Of a stretch of 64,000 nt of DNA, positions 1-10,015 are shown piece after piece. The notes beneath the pieces were generated by a model, which made no database searches, had not been told where the DNA came from, and saw nothing but the letters and a program-made list of their open reading frames with translations. The DNA lies in the NCBI GenBank assembly GCA_021209875.1, contig JAGYVD010000002.1, positions 3,782,001 through 3,846,000 of the forward strand, written 5' to 3'. The position numbers and the translations under genes were made by a program. Position 1 is the stretch's first letter. Each line of letters begins with the position of its first letter. Source of the DNA: Rosellinia necatrix (lineage: Eukaryota; Ascomycota; Sordariomycetes; Xylariales; Xylariaceae).

Positions 1-2024
1 TGATGAACTGGAGTAGAGTTCCCTCATCCAACCATGGTGCTAGGGCATGCTGAGACAACTTTCATTGCCTAATGTGACACAACAGATGTGTCTCCATCGT
101 TCGCTTTTACAAACCGGTACGGTATTTCGCCTACACTCTAACCTAGTCTGTCTCCAGTTATTCCCGAATCGGGAGGCGTTAATCTGAGGCGTGGATGGGC
201 TGCTACCATAGCCCCGACACAGGGACTCCGATGTACCGATCGATCCCCGGAAACCCGGTCTAGACTACCATACAGCCGGCCTAGTATGCAAGCAGGCGAG
301 CTCCGCACACCATCATTTGCGGAATAAGCACGGAGGGCCGATCAGAAGCCTATATCTCCCGTATTCTCTAGAAAATCCATAATTATCCTCCCGCAACTAC
401 CCTTCCGCATGACACCACTCTGCGATGCCAATTTCTCTGATTGCCCACCACCTCCTCTCTGGCCACCCCCTTTATAAAATGGTTCTACTTATCCCTGCCT
501 TGTCCAAATCCACCGATTTCTCTAGCATCCATATGTACTCTACCTGTTTGGCTCTAGCTACCAACAGCGAGGTCTTCCTCTAACACCACCCCTCCCCCCA
601 GCCATATTAGCCTCGGATGTCTTGCAGATGAACGGCAGTGATAGCGTAGGAATATGATCCCCTCTTTGACTTGAATTTACGTGTCGCCATTCTAATTACC
701 GGTAGTATCATAGATAGAATAGGCTTTGAACAGAGAGTGAAAGTTCATCCCCGGGCGGGGCAGTTCCCACGATTCTAATGACTGCACGAGCCAGTCATTC
801 TATTGTCCTCCCTCAATAAGTCAACAAGTAATGATAACGCAGTAGGTATGGGTCTTATGTTTAGATTAGGATATAATTCAGGCAACGGGTATCTGGGTGA
901 GGTCAGGGGGGTCTCTGGTCAGAGCTTTCTCCAGCACGCATGTATACATACAGATTTGCTATTTCGTCCACTGCTTCCCAATTCTAACAGAATACTGCTT
1001 GCTATTAAAGAAGCCATACAAATACAGCTTCCCACTTACGCTGAGATCACGTAACAAGCCGGACAGGTGAGTACTACTGCTTATATGTATCAGCAATTGG
1101 GCCAGCGACATTAATAAACCTAGGCTCGAACGGTTAGCACAGCAGCAACAAAAATCAACACTTAGTAGTATATAGGTATGCTTAAAATATTATCTATACG
1201 CAAGTTGCCCACATGAAGTACTTTTGAAATTAATTTACTAGGTTTAGAAATGTGCAATAAAAATCGGGAGGAAAAAAAAAAAAAAAGGAGGTAGAAATAT
1301 GTGTCACCACCGCGGAGACGTTAAAAGACTGAGTTTTCGACATAGTTGGGAAATTATGTAGGTCACTATGAAGCGAGAATGTGAGGTCTGCTTCATTATA
1401 AGATTTTTTTTGATAGTTATGGCCATCCTGGTTGGTGATCAAAAGGGACCTATGCACATACATACATGCATATAACCTGGCAGGGGTGGGAGGTTATCTC
1501 TGCTCACGGTAGGTACCTACCTAGGTTATATACCTACCTACCTAGGCTAGATACCTACTTAGTGTACACCCCATTCCCCTGTACAGAGCAGCAACTATCT
1601 GATAGTGAAACAAACCCGACAACCTTAGTTACTTATCCATACTTAAAAAAAGGGAGGTGGCAGGGGGTACTTCTAGTGTATGCATTGAGTTATTATTCAG
1701 CGCCGTTTTAAACTTGCATGGGGAAACCAAAAAGCCACAGATCCTGTCCCCCGCGCCCCTCTCCCGTACACGCAGTGTACAAGTACGTCCCCGCCCCGGG
1801 GGGTTCTCTTACACACGTGTACTTGCATGCGAATAGTTGCATTTAGATTCAGCCTTGGACATCGCGACGGGTTCTTAGTTTACCAGGATAATTCTCCTTT
1901 ATTTCACACTGTGATCGTGGCCAGGATCAACCGTCCACGACACGGCACGAGAATTCCGGAAGTACAACGCTTGGCGAGGGTGAGAGAAAGCATAGGAGGG
2001 GGGGGAATCGATAGAAGAGAGAGG
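1..2024. other. Intergenic region, no gene recognised
   Basis: Only short ORFs (up to about 80 codons) with no recognisable protein features occur here. There is an A-run near 1272-1288 and a TAGGTA/TACCTA-type block near 1510-1560. The last few hundred bases are presumably the promoter of the gene starting at 2025. Confidence 0.6.
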
Positions 2025-2833
2025 ATGAGTGGCGGCAGCGGCTCCCCGTATCTGGTGCGAACGGGCCGCGGCGGCGCCGGCAATTTCGCCTCGCCGAAGG
2101 GGGTCCAGGATGTAGCGGCCAAAGAGAAGGCCGAGGTTAGCTTCATTCCACATGTCAACGAATATCTCCTCATCGCCCACGACACAGAAGAATCGTGTTA
2201 TCTATCTACTTTACACATGCCACGAATCGACGCCAGCACAGCCCTCCCTCCCCCTCCTCCTCCTCCTCCCGCTAACCCCTGCAAGACACCCCAGGCAGTG
2301 CACTAACTAGACCGTGCCCCCCCCCCGTGCACCGGGAACAGGACCTAGAAGCGCAAAGGCCCGCAGCGCGCGGCATGGATCCGGACGACAACGGCACGGC
2401 GCCCGGCAGCACGGCGGCGGCGACAGGGGAGTACGCGCGCTCCGGCCGAGGCGGTGCGGGGAACTTCCTACCGGCGTCGTCGTCGTCGTCGTCTGACCTC
2501 CCCACCAGCCCCCCATCCGGCTCCGCACCACCAGCCGCCCCTCGCCCGCAGCACGTGGGGCGCGGGGGCGCGGGGAACTGGGCCGCCGCCGCCGCCGACG
2601 GCGCAGTAGCAGCGACGGGCGAGAGCGAGGGCGCGAGGCGCGCCAGGGACGAGCAGGACCGTCGCCGCAGGGAGGCCCTCGACGCCGGCATCGCCCGCGA
2701 GGTCCGCGCCAGCATACCGCAGCCGCCGCGCACATACCAGCTGCACGGGCGCCGGCCCGAGGGGCTGGAGGAGCAGGATGACGACGACAACGGCAACAAC
2801 AACAATAACATAGCCGTGTCGCATCGGAAATAG
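2025..2833 (+). CDS. DUF3602 (PAR32-like) protein
   Basis: Two exons, 2025-2135 and 2342-2833, joined in phase 0, give a protein of 200 residues. The intron has a weak donor (GTTAGC) but a good branch site (CACTAAC near 2298) and a CAG acceptor. The diagnostic feature is the repeated GRGGAGN box: once in exon 1 (about residues 14-20) and twice in exon 2, the last as GRGGAGNW. This repeat defines the fungal DUF3602 family, whose yeast member Par32 is a TORC1-dependent phosphoprotein that inhibits ammonium permeases. The remainder is disordered, rich in Ala, Arg, Ser and Asp, and ends in an Asp/Asn run. The motif pattern continues across the intron in the same phase, which supports the splice despite the unusual donor. 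A role in nitrogen signalling is inferred from the family only. Confidence 0.8.
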
Positions 2834-3379
2834 GGTCTATCTAGAGTGGATAAGGGAAAGGGGCTTCTTTTTTTCTTTTTTTCCTTTTTTTCTTCCTTCT
2901 CTCTCTCCCATATATGTCCACGGTCATGTACTACTAGTTATTGTATGGTGGGTAACAGATGGACGATGATAGGGAAAATACTGTCGCTTGATGCTACTAT
3001 GTGACGATCAATCTTGTTTGGAGGCTGTTGCATGAGGAGAGTCAACTCTATGGGAAAGTATTAGAGAATAGGCATCTGAGATGGATTCATCTCTAGGTGT
3101 GGGAACATTTAGACGGGTTGGACGGCTCTAGAAATAATAATCTGTCTCGAGGCGGGGATACAACGGTGGTCTCAAAGGTAATAGGGCGGCTGCGCAAAAT
3201 CACCATCGCTTTACTGTTGAATATGCTGAACAGTGAGATTAGGAAGGTATGCTTTTTCTTCCATCACCGCCGCCTAGCAACCCCAACGCCATGATATGCC
3301 ACAATATTAACACAAAAAACGCCGTAATTTTTTTTCCCAACCACATGTAGCCCATCAAGTAACAAGAACCATGGTGAGC
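2834..3379. other. Intergenic spacer between convergent genes
   Basis: This is the shared 3' region of the DUF3602 gene (+) and RLP24 (-). It holds a pyrimidine-rich tract at about 2866-2908. No further gene was seen. Confidence 0.6.
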
Positions 3380-4962
3380 TTAGTCCGAGTCCATATCCAT
3401 ACTGTTGTCTTCTCCCACGAACTCGACTCCGCCATCGACCCGTAGTTTCTGTCGCAGCTTCTCCTTGCCGTGCACCTTGGCCTTCTCGGCAGGGAGCGCC
3501 TCTTCCATCTGGTCGATCTGCTGGGGGTCCACACCTTGTTCCAGCAGACGTCTCCGCTCGCTTCCACGCATCCTGGGAAGCAGGTGGCTCTGGGTCTCCA
3601 CCAGCTTCTTGTCGGTAGCGAGCTCGCGGGCACGCTTGCCTGCCATTCTTCGCTTGTAATGAACGCGTTCTCGTTTTTGCCTTTAAATTCGGTCAGTAAA
3701 TGCAAGAGGTAAAATTGGCTCCGCCGTAGTAGTATCATGCTAGAAAGAGGGTTACGGTGCCTGGTAGTCGTACCTGATTTCTTGGATACGTGCCATAGCT
3801 TGCATCGTCTTTTCCCAAAGTGTTCTGTCGTACCGCACCGGGACGTTTCGTCGTTGAGCGAATTGGAGGGTAGAATCCACTGAGATCAGAGGTATTAGTC
3901 ACATCATCATGACAAGCCTATCTGGCTATGGCGATAGCAGATGCTAATCACACAAGGACACGAATATCCAAGGCAGTAAGGGACATAGAATGAAGAAAAG
4001 TGCAGCACTCTTGGGTAAATATCACCTACCTGTCATTTCTTTGCCGGCTGCCTTTCTGTAGGCTTTCGTCCAACCCAATTTCCTCGGGTTTCTCTTCATT
4101 TTGAAGTTCTTGTGGCATTTTGACCTAGGTTTCTTGTTAGGAGCTAGTTGCTCAAAGATGCAACAGAATGTCGATGGCAGCAAAAAGAAAAATAATCAAA
4201 GCAAGCCCAGACTACTGGCCAGACCAATACGAGTTGGGGGAGTCATGTTGCCAAAGCTCGAGCATGCTAGCTCATGAAACTTCACAGCACATGGCATTGT
4301 ATAGGTACGTCTTTTCTTGTCCTTTCCCAAAGCCCAACATGAACTCTGTTGCCGTTCCAGTAAATGCTGTGTGCTCTGACCGTGATAATTTTTGGTAGAT
4401 GGTGAGGAAGTTCGAGGTCTGCGAAAGGAAGTATTGTCGTACCTGCAAAACCGAAATGCCTTTCCATCATTTCTAACAAACTGTATACCCTTCCCTGCAC
4501 GTCCAGGGTCAGCAACTACTCTCGATGCCTTCGTGCCTTGGTGCTCTCGGAGCATGGAGCGCCTAGGAACAGGGCGCCCGCCGAGGGCCAAGGCTCCTGG
4601 TCGAGGGAATGACTGGGGCATAAACAAAATAGGTCGTACCTGGATATGAGGGACGGGAGCAGAAGTAGCATGTTTCCACCCTATGTTGGCTAAGTCAGCG
4701 CCTCGAACATCGACAACGACGTGAGAATCGAAAGCTGAAGCGAACGGTAATGCGACAATAGCCCTTCCGCATCCGTGACGGGAACAGCCGCAAACACAAC
4801 TCTGCACGATCTTGATGTTCACTACCAACGATTCCTGCGGCCTCGGAATCCAGACCCGAGAGATATTCGTCCGTAACCAAGGTTCGGCTTTGTTGTGCGA
4901 TAGTTTGTCTAGTCGACGAATGTATATCGTCAACAGGAGGAGCATTGAATCACCTACCTCAT
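3380..4962 (-). CDS. RLP24: Ribosome biogenesis protein RLP24
   Basis: Six exons on the minus strand, in coding order 4958-4962, 4640-4680, 4443-4494, 4030-4124, 3774-3879 and 3380-3680. All phases fit and the protein is 199 residues, the same length I recall for yeast Rlp24. The N-terminus carries the eL24-type zinc-binding start (CYFCSRP, then FCRSKC), followed by the conserved stretches [15 protein letters not shown] and [16 protein letters not shown], then a basic helical tail with [11 protein letters not shown]. Rlp24 is a placeholder for ribosomal protein eL24 on nuclear pre-60S particles. The AAA-ATPase Drg1 removes it in the cytoplasm. The first coding exon is only five bases (ATGAG), so the start codon is separated from the rest by a 277-bp intron. 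Donors are mostly GTACGA or GTAGGT. Identification is secure and the start exon very likely. Confidence 0.93.
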
Positions 4963-5433
4963 CTTGACAGCATATGCGCTCCTGCCTCACTCGTCCTTTT
5001 TCTCGGTCGTGTCGATGGGAAACCGTCGCTTTCTGGCCGTAGTGGATGCTGGATCTCCTAGTTGCTCAAGTTGTAGTTCTAACAAAAGCACTGGGCGGTG
5101 GGGTGAAGCTGCAGCAGCCAAAATTTCCATCCAACGGTAGCTTATCGATACAATTTATTTGGTCGGGAGCACCTGCACCCAACCAACCACGGGAACCCGA
5201 TCCAGTCTAATCCAGCCCCATCAGGTTAGTCGTTTCTTATTAGATAAGACAGGCCTGTAATAACTCATGCGGAACATCCCATCTAGTTACCCCCAACCAA
5301 TGCATCAAAAATTGTCTCCGGATCTAAATCAGACCAAAAATCGATTCACCCGACCCAGCACCTCCCCCCAAACACTACCGCCGACCACGTGTCTAACGCG
5401 CAAGAAGAACGGCGAAACGGGAAGGTTCAGAAA
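4963..5433. promoter_or_regulatory. Divergent promoter region RLP24 / PAM18
   Basis: About 470 bp separate two divergently transcribed housekeeping genes, so both promoters and 5' UTRs must lie here. No convincing TATA box was seen. An AAAATTT near 5133 is too short to call a ribosome-biogenesis (RRPE) element. Confidence 0.45.
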
Positions 5434-5871
5434 ATGGTCTCCCTGCTGGCAGTCGGAGGCGGTGCGGCCGTTGCTGCATTCCTGGGGCGTGCGGGCCTGG
5501 TGGCATGGCGGCGGTCGCGCGGCGGCGTGGGCGCAATGGGCAAGGCCTTCTACAAGGGCGGGTTCGACCAACGGATGTCGAAGAAAGAGGCCTCGCTGAT
5601 ACTATCGCTCAGGTACGGCTTCACCAGCCCAAACCCCGGGCTTCTCTTCCCTTCTTCATCCCCCCGTCCACCCTCCCACAAAATCCGAGCTCGGTTGAGG
5701 GAGAAATATGCGCTAACAATTAGTCGCAGCGAGAGCGCCATCACCAAGGACAAGATCCGCAAAGCGCACAGAACATTGATGCTGCTGAACCACCCCGACC
5801 GCGGCGGAAGTCCTTACCTTGCGACTAAGGTCAACGAAGCCAAGGAATTCCTCGAGAAGACAACGAGCTAA
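5434..5871 (+). CDS. PAM18: Mitochondrial import motor J-protein Pam18/Tim14
   Basis: Two exons, 5434-5612 and 5730-5871, give 106 residues, the usual size of filamentous-fungal Tim14. Residues 1-23 form the inner-membrane segment, followed by the family hallmark GKAFYKGGF and a J domain with HPD at 81-83 in the context [14 protein letters not shown]. Pam18 stimulates mtHsp70 ATPase at the TIM23 channel and pairs with Pam16. The intron (117 bp, GTACGG...CGCAG, with a CTAAC branch site) is a multiple of three and lacks an in-frame stop, so the reading frame appears open through it. Splicing is still clearly right, because it rejoins SLILSL to SESAITKDK in the J domain. An in-frame ATG at 5389 would add 15 polar residues. 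I prefer 5434 because it starts directly before the membrane segment. Confidence 0.94.
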   Translation: MVSLLAVGGGAAVAAFLGRAGLVAWRRSRGGVGAMGKAFYKGGFDQRMSKKEASLILSLRYGFTSPNPGLLFPSSSPRPPSHKIRARLREKYALTISRSESAITKDKIRKAHRTLMLLNHPDRGGSPYLATKVNEAKEFLEKTTS

Positions 5872-6499
5872 TGGGAAGAACCGACCACCCTTAGCCTCTC
5901 AGCCTCTCAATCTCTCAGCCACTTGGGGGAGCACACACACTCCCCTCTACGGACGTGATTGCCCATCAATTAGGGGGTGATTCGAGAGCGCCAAAGAGTT
6001 TATACCAACACCTGTACAGTAACAAAGCATTTTACGGAGCGATGGCGTTTCGGAGGGTCTCAAACGGGTCTAAGTGATGAATATCGTCGAGGTGCTATGC
6101 TCTTAGCTGGCTGCGCAACTTTTGGCGTACAAATACATCCAGCTCTTTACAAATATGGCGTTGTTCACAAACTGTGAATCCACATTTTTATTGGGCAAGC
6201 TGTCCAGGATATCATGTATGCCAGCCCAAGTCTCGGCGACTGGAACACACCAAGCTCAAGCAAAGCACTCTAAAACGGGTCACTCATACAAATTCATATA
6301 GCCCAATAGCCCCCTTGTCCCAGGCCAAACACGGCAAATCACCGTGTCGATGCCGAGAGCAGATACCGCATTACAACAGCTCCTTCCCGGGCAAACATGA
6401 GAAACGAGCTCACCATCGAATATTCTGGGCTTCATCTAGAGAATGTATCAGTACATTCAAAATAGTGAACTGGTGGTTTCAAGCCCTATTATTCTTGAT
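5872..6499. other. Spacer between convergent genes
   Basis: 3' flanks of PAM18 and the Gfd2-like gene. No gene or structured element was recognised. Confidence 0.6.
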
Positions 6500-8412
6500 C
6501 TAAGACTCACATCGTATTTCAGCAGGTTGTGCGGATCTCTTCGGACATCCACCGTCATCCATATCCCCATCCGTCCATTCATCAGTACTAGGATCACAAG
6601 TTAGCGCTCCCTGCGGCGCCGACGTTGGTGTATCTCTCCGCCTACCCTGGGGTGAATGAGTCTTCTTTTCTGTCGGATCCTTCGATAGTTCGCTTGATAG
6701 CCAAGGCAATCGCCGCCTGCAATGTATAGACCGCATCATTGCCGGCATTATGATAATTACACCCAAAGATGCCTAGTTCGGCACACATCATTGCCAGGCC
6801 ACGGCCATTCATACTTCGTTCGACGCGCTGAAACATAGCTTTGGTGTCAATCTCGTCGACGATCTGCTTAACACCCCATGGATTATAGCCTATCTTCTTT
6901 AGATAATTCAAATCTTGCCCGACGTCATGCCCGACAATGATGATGGGTCTTTGGTCTCTGGACTCTTCGTCATGAATTACCTTGCCCACGATCTTGTTGA
7001 TAGTCTCGAGCGAAACCATCTCGGATTTGCTGTTATTCGTTAGCAATAGTTCCCATTGACGATGGGGATTTAGGTATACCCAAAATTGAAGGCCTCGGGA
7101 CAGCCTTGAACATATTGAGAGTTAACCATGGAGCTGCGCTCTTTGATTCTAAAGTGGTAAGCCTGTACTAACGAGTGCCAGTTTTCACCTCTCTCGCCAG
7201 GGTATGTATCAACGATATCATCCGTATCTAGTATGGCCAACCCAACTTCGGTGACAACCCTATTATCTTTCTCATACGCTTCAACATCGACACAAACTAG
7301 GCGGACAGATTCTCTCGCCTTGAATGGTGCAGGTTTGAAGGCATCCCAATTTGTTACCGTGGAGCCTCGATTGGCCATCAGTTTTGTGTGCTTCGTTAAC
7401 AAGTGAACCAAGACTTACTTTGAAATGACGCATGTGAGATGGACTGGCGCAGTCCAAGGTATCGTTGTAGCCGTTTAAGCATGCGGCCGCTGTCTTTCCG
7501 CTTCTGTATCCTCCTACTCATAGCAGCCGCTGATTTCTCTTTGCTTCCAGTCGGCTCTAGCGAACGATAGATCTTCTCCATTTTATCATGATACATCTGG
7601 TAGCAAGCAGGTGTGAGATGACCCAGGTTATCAGCCGGCAATATACGTGCATGTTCCTTTAATACGTCAATGGAACAGGTACTGTTGGTTCGTCCAAGGA
7701 AACGAGGGCGCGGGGTATCCCATTCACCAAAAGAAAGTGTGAATTTTTCCCCGGCCGTTCCCCGAGGGATGGTGAACACCCCACCAAGCTGGTGGGTTGC
7801 GATATTCAGATATTGTTCAAACTGAATAGTAGGGACAAGTAGCAATGGATCTTTCATGCCTGTTGGGTGACATTGGCAGAAACTGTGGGCGTATGTAAGC
7901 ACTCTCTTCGGTAATGTAGGGTCAATACAAGTTTTCATCACCTACAAGTCCCAGACACGGCCGTTAAGTAATGTCCTATCAAAAAATTCGACCATCTATG
8001 AGGGTGTTAATTAAGGCCAGCGTAGAACCCTCTTCGTGATTGCATACCTGTTTCCTATTTGATTTGCCGACATATGTGTGAGGGTACTCCTGTACAAGCT
8101 TGAAGGGAGCAAATGCGGATACGATCTCGGACGTCTCGCCGAATGCCAACCCCAAAGGTTTAAAGGCATCGGAGATCAGAAGAAAGGTAGGCCGCGATGC
8201 CGTGACTGTGATCACGGCACGCGTCTCCTGCGCCTTCACTTGCAAGGGAGCTAGGGGCGAGTGTTAGCTTATATTGTGTATGAGTAATAACGTCATGGTT
8301 TTATACACGCGCACGGAGGTTGAGTTGAAACAACTGCTCCAGAAATCTTCAAGGTATTGAACTCACCGTTGCTATTCTCAGCGTCCCAACATTCGTCGAT
8401 ATTTGATGCCAT
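6500..8412 (-). CDS. Gfd2/YDR514C-like DEDDh exonuclease-domain protein
   Basis: Six exons in coding order: 8367-8412, 8048-8250, 7419-7941, 7080-7365, 6646-7029 and 6500-6587. All phases close on a 509-residue protein. The C-terminal half is an RNase H-like fold as in yeast Gfd2/YDR514C: CVDVEAYE (D284, E286), VGHDVGQD (D388) and HNAGND (H446, D451). This is the complete D-E-D-H-D set of a DEDDh 3'-5' exonuclease, so the enzyme looks catalytically intact. The N-terminal 250 residues are poorly characterised, with a basic segment around residues 225-240. Gfd2 was named as a genetic helper of the mRNA-export helicase Dbp5, so an RNA-related role is plausible but unproven. Introns are 41-116 bp. 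The acceptor before exon 4 (CGAG) is weak and that boundary is the least certain. Some databases label relatives QDE-2-interacting protein, a name I would not transfer. Confidence 0.8.
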
Positions 8413-8755
8413 TGGATGTAACAGCCACAATATGGCTACTCCTTTGTGTAATAGGCGATCGGTTAGTTCTCTTGATAGTGGAAGGGTGTGCGAAACGCAG
8501 ACAGGGTTATATCCTTCTTGTGCTGGGTGTTCGGGTTGAGGCTAGACGATGATGTCAACAGAAATTCCCGTTCAAACTTTCTGCGCTTGGTTTAAGAACG
8601 TAGGTGGAGGTGACTGGTCAAGCGCTTTAAACAATTCTAGTTTGGCAGGTATGCTCCTTTGCGAATACGCGGTTGTGAGTGCTCAAGTGGGTGGTGGTTG
8701 CTGTTTGCTTGTGGGAAGTAACGGGGGTAGAAGAAATGCACTGCGTTGGGTAGTT

Positions 8756-9050
8756 ACCTGCCTACCTACCTACCTACCTACTTACCTACCCAGGTACCTA
8801 GTCAGACACCTAGATTAGACGTTAATACTACTACTACTACTACCAAAGTACCTACTTATCCAAGTACCTTGGGAGTTACCTAGGTAATATCACCTCTGAG
8901 TACTTACCCAGTAAGTAAATTAGAAATCGCCACGTAAAGTGAATCAAGCTTGAATACCCTAGCCATCTAGGTACCTACCCAGGTAGGTAAGTAGGTCAAG
9001 GGTACTCGACATTACTTAACTTAGGCAGGTAAGTACGTAGGTAAGTGCGT
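8756..9050. repeat. TAGGTA/TACCTA-type low-complexity block
   Basis: Degenerate runs of TACC, TAGG and GTAC units on both strands, including palindromic CAGGTACCTA and CCTAGGTA. This is the densest example of a sequence type seen in most spacers of the window. Confidence 0.75.
8808..8843 (+). repeat. Short dispersed element, copy A
   Basis: The core TAGACGTTAATACTAC followed by a CTA-triplet run recurs at 51413-51446 (same strand) and 58253-58292 (opposite strand). The three copies share about 30 bases, including a preceding CCTAGA or CCTAGAC. Confidence 0.7.
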
Positions 9051-10015
9051 GGAGATAACTTGAACCGCCGTAAGATCTAGGGACCATGACTTGCTAATAT
9101 CTTACAGCTTAGCAGGCTTCATAAAGGGCCTCGCACGTCTTCTACCTCATGGGATCGTTGTCATCCCTTGATCGGACACATATGGGGCATCCGTATCATA
9201 TACTGTATTGGGTAGGCCCTTTTCTACATGCATTCGCAATTTCTCGACTTCGCCCTGCGAGCAAAAGTCTTTAGAATAATATCGTGGCAGCATCCGACTG
9301 GACAAACTGTGCCGTGTTGCTCCTTTAGGGAAGAGTCATTGAGGACGCTGCGACTGAGTTCGGGGATATGCGCCAATCACCTGCACCCATACGTACCGGA
9401 ATCAGATGGAAATTCAATAGCCCAGCATTGATTTGAAAGATATCTATGCCAGTGTTGTAATGAGGAGAGAAGGGGGGAGCGCGGGAAGGGGGAGGGGGAA
9501 GGGGGTTAATGGAACGCCATGCAGTTCACCCCTATACTTGCCAGAAAGCCTTCAATATTGCTCATGGTCTATCATTCAATCCTCTTCGAACTTACCCCTC
9601 CTAGACAAGGGGGGTTTCGAGATCATTCCGGCCGGCCGGCAACCGTTTAGGATCCCTTGGTGTGGTGGCAGCTATTCGCTAGCTCAATAACCCCCGAATG
9701 CTATAGATAATGGGATGTCGCTATATCTCAACTACAGGGGTGATCCTACTTCCTTCATGAATCTCCTGCAACATAGAAGCGTGAAGTTTCTCTCACTGAG
9801 TACAACACTAGTTGGAAATCCTATGGCGGTAGATATAATTCAATTCATATAGCTTCGCCCTCTAGCCCACTGTATCTGGAGAGAACATGATTTCCCTTCT
9901 TCACCCCCCTTGACAGCTCCGTAAAGCAAACCAACACCCAACGTATCCGACCATATCATGAGTGGACATAAGATTAAGCGCCCTAGTTTTGGTACACCAC
10001 ACTCTTCGCACAGGT

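Larger units (their letters stand above)
8413..10015. other. Repeat-rich intergenic region
   Basis: No gene was recognised. The spacer holds TACCTACC/TAGGTA blocks (about 8756-8800, 8845-8900, 8960-9050), one copy of a short dispersed element (8808-8843), and a G-rich stretch near 9468-9505. The Ku80 3' UTR, and possibly its last coding exon, lie at the right edge. Confidence 0.6.

Noticed and set aside
2272..2811. Long minus-strand frames (up to 179 codons)
   Set aside because: Antisense to the DUF3602 exon 2, with low-complexity Ser/Arg/Pro composition; the plus strand carries the family motif.
5127..5140. AAAATTT as an RRPE site (Stb3 target) in the RLP24 promoter
   Set aside because: Too short and imperfect against the full RRPE; such A/T runs are expected by chance in 470 bp.
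8756..9050. TAGGTA blocks as telomere-like repeats
   Set aside because: The units are not TTAGGG, have mixed orientation and lie in most spacers rather than at a terminus.
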